The notes beneath the pieces were generated by a model that was not told the DNA's origin, did no database searches, and worked only from the letters and a program-made list of their open reading frames with translations. This document shows positions 1-5,574 of a stretch of 12,752 nt of DNA, piece by piece; position 1 is the stretch's first letter; each line of letters opens with the position of its first letter. This DNA is from Verrucomicrobia bacterium GWC2_42_7 (lineage in GTDB: Bacteria; Verrucomicrobiota; Verrucomicrobiia; Opitutales; GWC2-42-7-A): contig MIDO01000111.1 of the NCBI GenBank assembly GCA_001831055.1, forward strand, positions 1-12,752, given 5' to 3'. The translations under genes were made by a program, and so were the position numbers.

Positions 1-693
1 AAAGCTGTCCTGAAGCAAGTTTTAAATACATTGCGCGAAGTCGCAGTCGAAACCAACAAGGAATGGGCAGCGAAATTAGGAATTAATCCAGCAGCGGCAA
101 TAACTTGCGTTAAGCCAAGCGGAACTGTCAGTCAATTAGTGGATTGCGCAAGTGGAATTCACCCAAGGCACAGTCAATTCTATTTCCGTCGCGTTCGTTC
201 AGACAAGAAAGATCCATTGAGCCAAATGATGAAGGCTGCCGGATTCCCTTGCGAAGACGATCTCATGAAGCCGCAGCATAATCTTGTGTTTACTTTCCCT
301 ATGAAAGCGCCTGAGGATGCGATCACAAGGGAACAAATGACTGCACTTGACCAATTGGATTTGTGGTTGACTTACCAAAATGAATGGTGCGAACACAAGC
401 CCAGTATTACTGTAAACGTCCGCGAACAAGAGTGGATGGAAGTCGGTGCTTGGGTCTATAAACATTTCGACCAAGTTTCTGGCATATCTTTCCTTCCTTA
501 CTCCGATCATTCCTATCGCCAAGCGCCATACGAAGAAGTTCGAGAAGAAGAATATAATGCATTGCTCCAAAAGGTCCCATCACAAGTGGATTGGAGTCTC
601 TTGCAGGAATTCGAAGTCGAAGACTCCACAACTGGTACCCAAGAACTTGCCTGTACTGGGGGGGCTTGTGAGTTGGTTGATATAACCAGGTAA
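1..693 (+). CDS. nrdJ: Adenosylcobalamin-dependent (class II) ribonucleotide reductase, C-terminal part
   Basis: The reading frame is open from base 1, so the gene starts outside the window; 230 C-terminal residues are present, against roughly 700-740 for the whole family. The protein reduces ribonucleotides to deoxyribonucleotides in the cytoplasm using a cobalamin-generated thiyl radical. Seen: the block CVKPSGTVSQLVDCASGIHPR near residues 36-56, which is typical of the monomeric class II (Lactobacillus-type triphosphate reductase) branch, and a C-terminal ACTGGAC motif. There two cysteines (about residues 218 and 223 of the visible part) have the C-x4-C spacing of the swinging redox pair that re-reduces the active site. 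The TAA stop is followed at once by the arm of a long hairpin (694-819) that probably terminates the transcript. The radical-site cysteine and B12-binding insert lie upstream and cannot be checked. The family call is firm; the triphosphate preference is inferred. Confidence 0.9.
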   Translation, partial: KAVLKQVLNTLREVAVETNKEWAAKLGINPAAAITCVKPSGTVSQLVDCASGIHPRHSQFYFRRVRSDKKDPLSQMMKAAGFPCEDDLMKPQHNLVFTFPMKAPEDAITREQMTALDQLDLWLTYQNEWCEHKPSITVNVREQEWMEVGAWVYKHFDQVSGISFLPYSDHSYRQAPYEEVREEEYNALLQKVPSQVDWSLLQEFEVEDSTTGTQELACTGGACELVDITR

Positions 694-819
694 CTGAAAA
701 AAGTTATTTCAAATTTGGAGTGTGTTGGACATCGGACTCACACTCCTTTACGTACGTATGTACGCTCGGTCGTGTTTGCCTCGTCCGCCTTCTCCAAATA
801 TTGAACTAACATTTTTCAG
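694..819 (+). repeat. Family A palindromic element, copy A1; likely nrdJ terminator
   Basis: A single long hairpin. The outer arm CTGAAAAAAGTTATTTCAAA at 694-713 continues to TTTGGAG and pairs with 793-819, which reads CTCCAAA, TTGAACTAAC and TTTTTCAG. The inner part carries the family core GAGTGTGTTGG, the dyad centre ACGTACGTATGTACG, and CTCGGTCGTG. In this copy the stem base is GGAG/CTCC where other copies have CGAG/CTCG, so both arms changed together. The first base follows the nrdJ stop codon directly. Confidence 0.85.
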
Positions 820-880
820 CGGAGGTTCATATAAAGAAGAGCTTACCTCTCCTTGCCTGCCTGCTCGAACTCTTAAATTA
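820..880 (+). repeat. Module M2 trailing element A1
   Basis: About 60 bp following A1, with the pattern CGG.GGTTCATA.A.AAGAGC, then CCTTGCCTGCCTGCTCGAA. Similar modules follow the right arm of A2 (twice), A4 and, on the other strand, A7. It ends in the same GCCTGCTCGAA sequence that closes the A core, which suggests it is an extension or a partial duplicate of the A right half. Confidence 0.6.
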
Positions 881-906
881 TAGTTAATTGCATTGAGAAT
901 GGAGAT

Positions 907-948
907 GAGGAAACCCTTCTTTTTGAGGTAAAAAAGAAGGGTTTCCTC
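907..948. repeat. Palindrome with AAACCCTTCTTTTT arms
   Basis: The arm GAGGAAACCCTTCTTTTT (907-924) pairs with the complementary arm ending at 948 around a short GAGGT loop. The hairpin at 9634-9664 has almost the same arm and loop, so this is a dispersed short repeat. It could fold in RNA from either strand and act as a terminator. Confidence 0.75.
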
Positions 949-971
949 AACCTTCCCAAGAAAAACCAATG

Positions 972-1010
972 ATTTGGCAATCAAAATCTTGCAGATTTTG
1001 ATTGCCAAAT
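972..1010. repeat. Perfect 18-bp stem, 3-nt loop hairpin
   Basis: The arm ATTTGGCAATCAAAATCT (972-989) is perfectly complementary to 993-1010 across the loop TGC. It lies between the convergent genes nrdJ and the methyltransferase-like gene. No other copy was noticed in the window. Confidence 0.8.
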
Positions 1011-1080
1011 AAATTTAGGCCATTGGATCCCCCGAGGGGAAGCGCAAAAGCGTCTCGACTGTCAATACATTTCACTATAT

Positions 1081-1193
1081 CATTCACGAAAAAACAATAG
1101 ACTTTATTTTTGTGAATGATCGCTTTCTTTGCGGACCACGAATTTATATATATATTTTCTTTTCTCGAGGAAAGAAAGGCTTTTGCACCTTGT
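1081..1193. repeat. Family D element, copy D1
   Basis: A variable hairpin (CATTCACGAAAA...TTTTTGTGAATG, 1081-1118) is followed by a tail ATCGCTTTCTTTG, CACGAATTT, TTTTCTTTTCTCGAGG, AAAGAAAGGCTTTTGCACC and TTGT. The tail matches 5609-5687 with scattered differences, whereas the hairpin arms do not match. A possible outer stem pairs GCGCAAAAGC (1042-1051) with GCTTTTGCAC (1179-1188). Confidence 0.7.
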
Positions 1194-1238
1194 CACCCAT
1201 TAATTGTCTTAGCTATATAAACAACAGTGATGTCACTT

Positions 1239-1273
1239 CGCCGAAGCGGAATCTGTAAGATTTCGCTTCGGCG
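1239..1273. terminator. GC-rich hairpin, possible terminator
   Basis: CGCCGAAGCGGAATCT pairs with GATTTCGCTTCGGCG around a GTA-type loop, a strong stem of about 15 bp. It lies about 80 bp beyond the 3' end of the minus-strand methyltransferase-like gene. There is no clean T run, so the terminator role is inferred. Confidence 0.55.
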
Positions 1274-1278
1274 ATATT

Positions 1279-1345
1279 CTCCTTTTCGGAAGGGGTTTGG
1301 GGAAACCCATTTTGGGGGACCAAAAAGGGTTTCCCCAAGTTTTTA
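1279..1345. terminator. Family B element B1; likely terminator of the methyltransferase-like gene
   Basis: The mini-hairpin CTCCTTTTCGGAAGGGG is followed by a hairpin at 1297-1338 with arms TTGGGGAAACCCATTTT and AAAAAGGGTTTCCCCAA. It starts 15 bp past the stop of the minus-strand gene that ends at 1353. Family B copies sit in the same post-gene position behind the translocase and barrel genes. Confidence 0.7.
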
Positions 1346-1352
1346 CCTTACA

Positions 1353-2321
1353 TTAACTTAACCTCAAATAAGTGTTAAATGCTACTTTATGAGCATGTTG
1401 GTCGTGGGCGCCAACGTGGAAGTCGATGTTTTCGTCTCTTGAAACATCTTTCCACCAAATGGGAGCGTAAGATGCTTTTAATTTAATGTCATTTCGGGTG
1501 AAGGTAGGGAAGTTTTCTTGGTTTGAGAAGAAGGTAGGAATGGGCGATTTTTCGTGATCGATGAATACTTTTTGGGTATCGCCTGATATAGCAATGAGGC
1601 CTTGTTTGTTGGTGATGGATAGATAGTTATTTATTTGAGCATCAAAGGACTTATCATTAAATATTTGCCATGCAAGGTAGGCGCTTTTTAGGAAGTCCTG
1701 ATGGGATATATCGGAATCGGGGATTGCCCTTAGTTTGTTTTCTAGGGCGAACATAATGGGAGTTCCCGTGAAAGTAGCAACCATTTCACTGTAAACAAGA
1801 TCAGCCGATTTAATGTTTTGAGAATTAAACAGATCGGCTAATGAATGGTTATTTTTATCCATCTCCATTTGGCTGACAAGATCGGCGATATCTTGGAGAT
1901 TGTGTTTTCTAAAGTTAGAAAATACTTTATTTATGATTTTATCAAATTTTGCAGCCAATCCCATGGTAATATCAGCCTGAACGATGTTGATAGGGATATT
2001 CTTAGAGATTTTTTCTAGGAGGCTCTTGCTTGATTTGATAAAATCGTGGGAAATATCTATTAATGTTATTTCCCTTATCCGTTTTAAAAGGATATTATTT
2101 ATCTGTTGATTCTGAAACAATGGAGCCCTGGGGCCTACGCCAATGTACACTAAATGGATTTTTTCTGAGTTATCGAAATTATCCATTAATGTCTTGAGTA
2201 AGTAATTTCTGAGAGGGCTATAGAGTGTCGTTTCCCAATTCGTGTTATTTACTTGGTAGTCGTACTCGTGAATGTTATTCATGTACTCTACGGATTTTTG
2301 TTCTAATACAGCGTTTTGCAT
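1353..2321 (-). CDS. Putative class I SAM-dependent methyltransferase-fold protein
   Basis: A 322-residue soluble protein with no signal peptide or membrane segment. I do not recognise the specific family. Seen: a glycine-rich strand-loop HLVYIGVGPRAP (residues 57-67) like motif I of Rossmann methyltransferases, a second strand ITLIDIS ending in acidic D89, VQADIT (114-119), a strand-4-like ADLVYSEMV (173-181), and GLIAISGD (241-248). The order and spacing fit an AdoMet-binding fold. The C terminus is rich in histidine and aromatic residues (FHVGAHDQHAHK, 301-312). The start is supported by AAAGGA six bases upstream of ATG. It is a lone gene, converging on nrdJ across a hairpin-filled gap. 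The substrate is unknown, and a non-catalytic Rossmann protein remains possible. Confidence 0.55.
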   Translation of the reverse strand: MQNAVLEQKSVEYMNNIHEYDYQVNNTNWETTLYSPLRNYLLKTLMDNFDNSEKIHLVYIGVGPRAPLFQNQQINNILLKRIREITLIDISHDFIKSSKSLLEKISKNIPINIVQADITMGLAAKFDKIINKVFSNFRKHNLQDIADLVSQMEMDKNNHSLADLFNSQNIKSADLVYSEMVATFTGTPIMFALENKLRAIPDSDISHQDFLKSAYLAWQIFNDKSFDAQINNYLSITNKQGLIAISGDTQKVFIDHEKSPIPTFFSNQENFPTFTRNDIKLKASYAPIWWKDVSRDENIDFHVGAHDQHAHKVAFNTYLRLS

Positions 2322-2327
2322 ATGTTG

Positions 2328-2333
2328 TCCTTT
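2328..2333 (-). promoter_or_regulatory. Shine-Dalgarno site for the methyltransferase-like gene
   Basis: AAAGGA on the minus strand with six bases to the ATG at 2319-2321. It is one of the clearer ribosome binding sites in the window and fixes the start of this gene. Confidence 0.6.
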
Positions 2334-2402
2334 GTTAGTTTGTTAAGAACCAACCGGATTGCATGACCCTAATTTTAAGCCAATGAAGGGTAAAGGACGT
2401 AA

Positions 2403-2448
2403 AAATGCAAAAGCCTTTCTTTTTCGAAAAAGAAAGGCTTTTGCATTT
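2403..2448. repeat. Perfect 46-bp palindrome
   Basis: Each half is 23 bases with no spacer. The left half runs AAATGCAAAAGCCTTTCTTT and on through TTC; the right half is its exact reverse complement, meeting at TTTTTCGAAAAA. The arm words GCAAAAGC and CTTTCTTTT recur in the outer stem and tail of D1. It lies about 80 bp upstream of the methyltransferase-like gene, so it is not a simple terminator of that gene. Confidence 0.9.
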
Positions 2449-2868
2449 GCATATCTCCAGAAAAAACAGAAATTGCTAGCGGGAAACATAACAATTTTGT
2501 CTCGTCGGTGAATAAGCAGTGGGTTACGACTTGATTGATCCATGCAACAATCTTCAGAATGACTCCCAAATGAATCCACAACTGAAGATAATAAGGTAGA
2601 TTGTTAACAAGTTGATTAGTATTAAGATAGCATAATTCGGTTATTGGGTAACAACGGGTCGAAATTCGCCCAAAAGCTTAAAAATTGTTTCGATGAGGAT
2701 TGTTTTTTAACGAAACATTTTTTGATTTTCAGCTTCATTTTGCCATTTTCTAAACGAACTATGCGCTACGTGTTGTTTGAGGGTGAACCTACGCCTATGG
2801 TGCTCAATTGTAAAGACTAAAATGTGATGTAAGTAATTTCATAGAGAAAGGAGGCGCGGAATCCGAGG
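2449..2868. other. Gene-poor intergenic stretch
   Basis: I see no convincing gene. A plus-strand frame is open from 2626 to 2820, but its first ATG (2761) would give only 19 residues (MRYVLFEGEPTPMVLNCKD) and I recognise no similarity. It could be the remnant of a decayed gene. No long hairpin was found in this part. Confidence 0.4.
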
Positions 2869-2941
2869 ACCTTTGAAAACTTCTGGGAAACCCATTTTGG
2901 TCACCAAAATGGGTTTCCCAGAACCTCTTCCGAAAAGAAGG
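2869..2941. repeat. Family B element, copy B2
   Basis: Contains a perfect 21-bp inverted repeat (2881-2901 and 2903-2923) around a single central base: TTCTGGGAAACCCATTTTGG, then TCACC, then the complement. It is followed by CCTCTTCCGAAAAGAAGG, itself a mini-hairpin. This is the best preserved B core. It is not next to any recognised gene end. Confidence 0.8.
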
Positions 2942-3156
2942 TGATGCGCGGAACTAATTTTTTAAAAATAGTTATACCCAAATGAAACAAATCATCCCTT
3001 TTTACTCCAAAACAAATTCTGTTTCAAAAATACGGTTTTTAGAGGTGTCCATCCTTTTTTTTGAAGGGAAATTTTGCTCTGGTATCAATTTTGAACGTAT
3101 TTAACCATAAAAGGTGAAAAATTGCCCGTTGATTATCAAATGGATAGAAGATTTAA

Positions 3157-3180
3157 TCAAACAGATCAAACAGATCAAAC
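3157..3180. repeat. Short tandem repeat, 9-bp unit
   Basis: The unit TCAAACAGA occurs 2.7 times without mismatch. It may be a replication-slippage product; no function is indicated. Confidence 0.7.
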
Positions 3181-3197
3181 GAAATGCTCATTCCATA

Positions 3198-3206
3198 TGT
3201 TATAAT
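3198..3206 (+). promoter_or_regulatory. Candidate extended -10 promoter upstream of A2
   Basis: TGTTATAAT matches an extended -10 (TG-N-TATAAT). No good -35 was found at 17 bp. Transcription from here would begin near the left arm of A2 at 3212. The region is AT-rich, so chance occurrence is quite possible. Confidence 0.25.
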
Positions 3207-3211
3207 AGATA

Positions 3212-3333
3212 GAAAAACATTATTTCAGTTTTCGAGTGTGTTCGGCTTCGGATTCACACTTCCTCACGTACGTTAGTACGCTCGGTCGTGTTCACCTTGC
3301 CCGCCTGCTCGAAATTCTGAACTAAAGTTTTTC
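3212..3333 (+). repeat. Family A palindromic element, copy A2
   Basis: The left arm GAAAAACATTATTTCAG + TTTTCGAG pairs with the right arm CTCGAAATTCTGAACTAAAG + TTTTTC. The core GTGTGTT, CGGATTCACAC, ACGTACGTTAGTACGCTCGG and TTGCCCGCCTGCTCG is well conserved. There is no gene immediately on either side. Confidence 0.85.
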
Positions 3334-3450
3334 AACGGGTCTATGAGGAAGCGAACAAAAGTCCGCCTGCTCGAAAAACCCTTGAGTTAACATCTTTTTG
3401 GGGGGCCATGAGGAGGGAGCAACAATGTCTTTTCCACCTTCTGGCAACCT
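3334..3450 (+). repeat. Two tandem M2-like modules after A2
   Basis: The first unit is AACGGGTCTATGAGGAAGCG ... GTCCGCCTGCTCGAAAAA. The second begins TTGAGTTAACATCTTTTTGG, then GGCCATGAGGAGGGAGCAAC ... CCACCTTCTGGC. The units follow the same order of words as the M2 of A1 and A4 but have diverged. Confidence 0.5.
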
Positions 3451-3572
3451 TAGAATACGTAACCTGGACTCCTCTAGAAACCCTATTTTCGGGAAAATGA
3501 AGATTTTTCCAAAAAATGCTGTGAAATATGCGCCATAAGAAGTTCCTGTAAAACTTATTATGGGCAGATTGC

Positions 3573-3640
3573 CTCCTTTTCGAAAAGGGGTGAGGGGAAA
3601 CTCTTTTAGGGGACTAAAAGCAGTGTCCCTTCAGTTTTTA
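3573..3640. repeat. Family B element, degenerate copy B3
   Basis: CTCCTTTTCGAAAAGGGG, then GGGGAAACTCTTTTAG and CTAAAAGCAGTGTCCC. The stem is imperfect compared with B2. A plus-strand frame is open through it into the membrane-protein gene starting at 3668, which would give a spurious 36-residue N-terminal extension made of repeat sequence. Confidence 0.6.
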
Positions 3641-3667
3641 GAAGTCCACCTTAACCTGAAAATACAT

Positions 3668-4108
3668 ATGCCTACTATACCATCTGAATTAATATCATTA
3701 CTGGGGTCTTCGGTCCTTGGGGGTGTAATGAAAGTCTGGTCTCGATCCAACGAGATCCGACTTTACGAACGTATGATTGCCTTACAGCATCTACATTCAC
3801 CTAGTGCGCCGCCAGGGGACTTTTTCAAAAGTCGATTCTCGGGGGGACGATCTTTTCAATGGACGCGTAAATTCATTGCATTGATTGCCGTCTTTTTCAT
3901 CATTGCCTTTCCGAAAATTGTTGCTGTCTGGATGCCGCAAGCCGTACACATTGGATACCAACAACTCTCACAAGGGTTCCTTTTCTTCTCCGACATAGAG
4001 AAGATAAAGTGGGTTCAAATGAAGGGGCTCGTCATCTCGCCTTTGGATACCCATATCCTAGCAGCTATCGTGGGATTGTATTTTGGGGATGTGGTTTCTT
4101 CTCACTAG
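3668..4108 (+). CDS. Small membrane protein with two hydrophobic helices (holin-like layout, function unknown)
   Basis: 146 residues from ATG 3668. The in-frame ATG at 3560 is rejected because the extra 36 residues translate repeat B3. Seen: an N-terminal amphipathic Gly-rich segment (LISLLGSSVLGGVMKVW, 9-24), a charged linker, a membrane segment at about 69-88 (FIALIAVFFIIAFPKIVAVW), a polar stretch, and a second weak membrane segment at about 127-143 (DTHILAAIVGLYFGDVV). This layout recalls small phage membrane proteins of the three-helix holin type, but I do not recognise the family. No lysis enzyme or other phage gene is nearby, so the phage idea is weak. No clear Shine-Dalgarno sequence. 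The stop codon TAG lies inside the outer arm of element A3, so gene end and repeat overlap by 4 bp. Repeats flank it on both sides. Confidence 0.6.
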   Translation: MPTIPSELISLLGSSVLGGVMKVWSRSNEIRLYERMIALQHLHSPSAPPGDFFKSRFSGGRSFQWTRKFIALIAVFFIIAFPKIVAVWMPQAVHIGYQQLSQGFLFFSDIEKIKWVQMKGLVISPLDTHILAAIVGLYFGDVVSSH

Positions 4109-4236
4109 CGAAAGATGTTGGTTTAAGTTTCGAGTGTGTTGGGCAGCGGATTCACATTCGGTTACGTATTTAAATACGCTCCCTCATGTTCACCTTGCCC
4201 GCCTGCTCGAAAACTTAAACTAACATCTTTCGCTAG
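4105..4236 (+). repeat. Family A palindromic element, copy A3; overlaps a stop codon
   Basis: The outer arm CTAGCGAAAGATGTT + GGTTTAAGTTTCGAG pairs with CTCGAAAACTTAAAC + TAACATCTTTCGCTAG along about 30 bp. In this copy the dyad centre is ACGTATTTAAATACG. The CTAG at its left end contains the stop of the small membrane-protein gene, so the hairpin could end that transcript. Confidence 0.9.
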
Positions 4237-4253
4237 CGTTATGCAAAGAGAAC

Positions 4254-4375
4254 AAAAGAACTTTTCAGTTTAGAGTGTGTTGGACATCGGACGCACATTC
4301 GGTCACGTACGTATGTACGCTCCCGGTCGTGTACGCCTCGTCCGCCTTCTCGAGAAATTGAACTAATCTTTTTCA
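4254..4375 (+). repeat. Family A palindromic element, copy A4
   Basis: It starts only 17 bp after A3. The left arm AAAAGAACTTTTCAGTTTAGAG pairs imperfectly with the right arm CTCGAGAAATTGAACTAATC + TTTTTC. The core TGTGTTGGACATCGGAC, ACGTACGTATGTACGCTC and CCTCGTCCGCCTTCTCGAG is closest to A1. Confidence 0.75.
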
Positions 4376-4450
4376 GCGGGGCCTATGAAGAAGAGCTTAG
4401 AAATAAGCTCCCATTTTGCCTTCCTGCTCAAAATCCTGAACTAAAGTTTT
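4376..4450 (+). repeat. Module M2 after A4
   Basis: AGCGGGGCCTATGAAGAAGA, then GAGCTTAGAAATAAGCTC (a 7-bp hairpin with GAAA loop), then TTGCCTTCCTGCTCAAAA and TGAACTAAAGTTTTCC. The word order is as in A1's trailing module. Confidence 0.55.
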
Positions 4451-4502
4451 CCTGGTCCCTTCGGAACAGGAGAATCATAAAAATTTTCCTGTTACAACGT
4501 AT

Positions 4503-4585
4503 CTCCTTTTCGGAAAGGGGGTTGGGGAAAACCCATTTAGGGTGACCAAAATGGGTTTTCCCCAAAAACTCTTTTCTAAAAGAGG
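4503..4585. repeat. Family B element, copy B4 (three-hairpin form)
   Basis: Complete architecture: mini-hairpin CTCCTTTTCGGAAAGGGG; main stem 4522-4565 with TTGGGGAAAACCCATTT and AAATGGGTTTTCCCCAA around AGGGTGACCA; second mini-hairpin CTCTTTTCTAAAAGAGG. It sits 63 bp upstream of the barrel gene start, in the leader or promoter region rather than after a gene. Confidence 0.75.
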
Positions 4586-4648
4586 CTTTTAGACGACTCC
4601 AGCTTATTGTATTGATTTTCCGATAAAAAGAAGCCATCGTAGATTTTT

Positions 4649-5413
4649 ATGAGGAAGACGATAATTTTCATATTATTGATCGGTGGGGGAGTGTTCGGGC
4701 ATCTTACTGCGACTGAAAAGGATAAGGATATAAGCCTCTCAGGCGGAGTAGGGTACGAATCCGAAGATGTTTCTCGAGCCTCAAAGCAATCGGGTCCGGC
4801 GTTGCAGGGGTCGCTGCAGCTGAACTACGAAACAGCTAATGGTGAAATCTACGTGGGAAGTTGGAATAATTATCCTTTTTCACGAAAAACTTTGGTTGCG
4901 GTAGAAAGCGATCCTTACTTTGGTTATCAACACAATTTGGGGGAAGTCTTTTATGCTGATTTTGGTTATATTTATAACTGGAAAGTAAATCCTCCTGCCA
5001 GTGTCTTAGGTCACAGTAATGAGGTCTATGTTGGGGTTTCTGGCGATGTCATGCTGACACCCAAAGTATATGGGTATTATGATCTTGATAAAAGACAATG
5101 GACTCTAGAATCTGCCATTGGCTACAGTTTCGATCTCAATGAACTAGGTGCGCCCAATACGTCCTTAGATGTAGGCCTTCTTGTAGGAATTTTACGTGCA
5201 AAGAGTGCTTATGGGCCCTTACGTCCCAGGCGTAATGGTTATGCGTATTTTGGAACCACGGCCGACATTGTCTATCACTTTAATGATGTCTTTTGTTTCA
5301 AAATCGGAATCCGTTATGCCGCCAACAACGATAAGCCCACTGGTGTCGCCAACGATATAGGCCACCACAAAAAAATGTTTTGGTACGGAACTGGCTTATT
5401 CGCTCAATATTAA
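4649..5413 (+). CDS. Exported outer-membrane beta-barrel-like protein
   Basis: 254 residues. The N terminus has a classic signal peptide: MRK, a hydrophobic run TIIFILLIGGGVFG, and a plausible cleavage after LTA (residue 21). The mature part is an alternation of short amphipathic strands rich in Tyr, Gly and Trp (LQGSLQLNYETANGEIYVGS, YFGYQHNLGEVFYADFGYIY, EVYVGVSGDVML, YGYYDLDKRQWTLESAIGYS) and ends in an aromatic residue (GTGLFAQY), as outer-membrane barrels do. The strand pattern recalls the small conserved proteobacterial barrel family TIGR02001, which is an impression from memory rather than a search. An in-frame TAG three codons upstream supports this start; the Shine-Dalgarno site is weak. 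The gene is flanked by repeats B4 and B8. Role unknown; a porin or adhesin-type surface protein is possible. Confidence 0.65.
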   Translation: MRKTIIFILLIGGGVFGHLTATEKDKDISLSGGVGYESEDVSRASKQSGPALQGSLQLNYETANGEIYVGSWNNYPFSRKTLVAVESDPYFGYQHNLGEVFYADFGYIYNWKVNPPASVLGHSNEVYVGVSGDVMLTPKVYGYYDLDKRQWTLESAIGYSFDLNELGAPNTSLDVGLLVGILRAKSAYGPLRPRRNGYAYFGTTADIVYHFNDVFCFKIGIRYAANNDKPTGVANDIGHHKKMFWYGTGLFAQY

Positions 5414-5430
5414 AAAAGGAAAAAGCATAG

Positions 5431-5467
5431 GGGGACCCGCCTTGGGTTGCCCAGAAATCGATTCCCC
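5431..5467. terminator. Family B element B8, probable terminator of the barrel gene
   Basis: GGGGACCCGCCTTGGGTTGC followed by CCAGAAATCGATTCCCC, 17 bp after the stop codon. It is nearly the same as B7 at 8201-8238. The stem is imperfect, and each copy is followed within a few bases by a family A element. Confidence 0.6.
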
Positions 5468-5471
5468 AACA

Positions 5472-5537
5472 AGAAAAACGTGATTTCTATTTTCGAATTC
5501 ATTGGGCTGCGGATTCGCACCTGGTCACGTACGTATA
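5472..5537 (+). repeat. Family A element A5, left half only
   Basis: GAAAAACGTGATTTCTATTT, TCGAATTCATTGGGCTGCGG and ATTCGCACCTGGTCACGTAC match the left half of A6 closely. The similarity stops at the dyad centre (ACGTACGTAT) and the right half is absent, so it cannot form the family hairpin. Confidence 0.8.
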
Positions 5538-5574
5538 GTATAAGACATTAAAGTTATTACAAAGCAAATTTCCT

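Larger units (their letters stand above)
2942..3211. other. AT-rich gene-free stretch
   Basis: No open frame of note on either strand. It holds a short 9-bp tandem repeat and an extended -10-like sequence, both listed separately, just before element A2. Confidence 0.4.

Noticed and set aside
694..1345. CRISPR array or tRNA cluster suggested by repeated hairpins
   Set aside because: The repeats are different palindromic families, not identical direct repeats with uniform spacers, and no cloverleaf with TTC-type T arm or acceptor stem can be drawn.
2343..2581. Minus-strand frames of 68-78 codons
   Set aside because: Both overlap the 46-bp palindrome, and their low-complexity residues reflect repeat sequence; no ribosome site and no recognisable domain.
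3560..3667. Upstream ATG giving a 182-residue version of the small membrane protein
   Set aside because: The extra residues are encoded by the degenerate B3 palindrome and have no protein-like pattern; ATG 3668 starts the sensible amphipathic N terminus.
4105..4236. A element as a classical MITE with fixed terminal inverted repeats and target duplication
   Set aside because: The terminal arms differ between copies and no direct flanking duplication was visible; the conserved part is the centre, opposite to a normal MITE. Mobility is still possible by another route.
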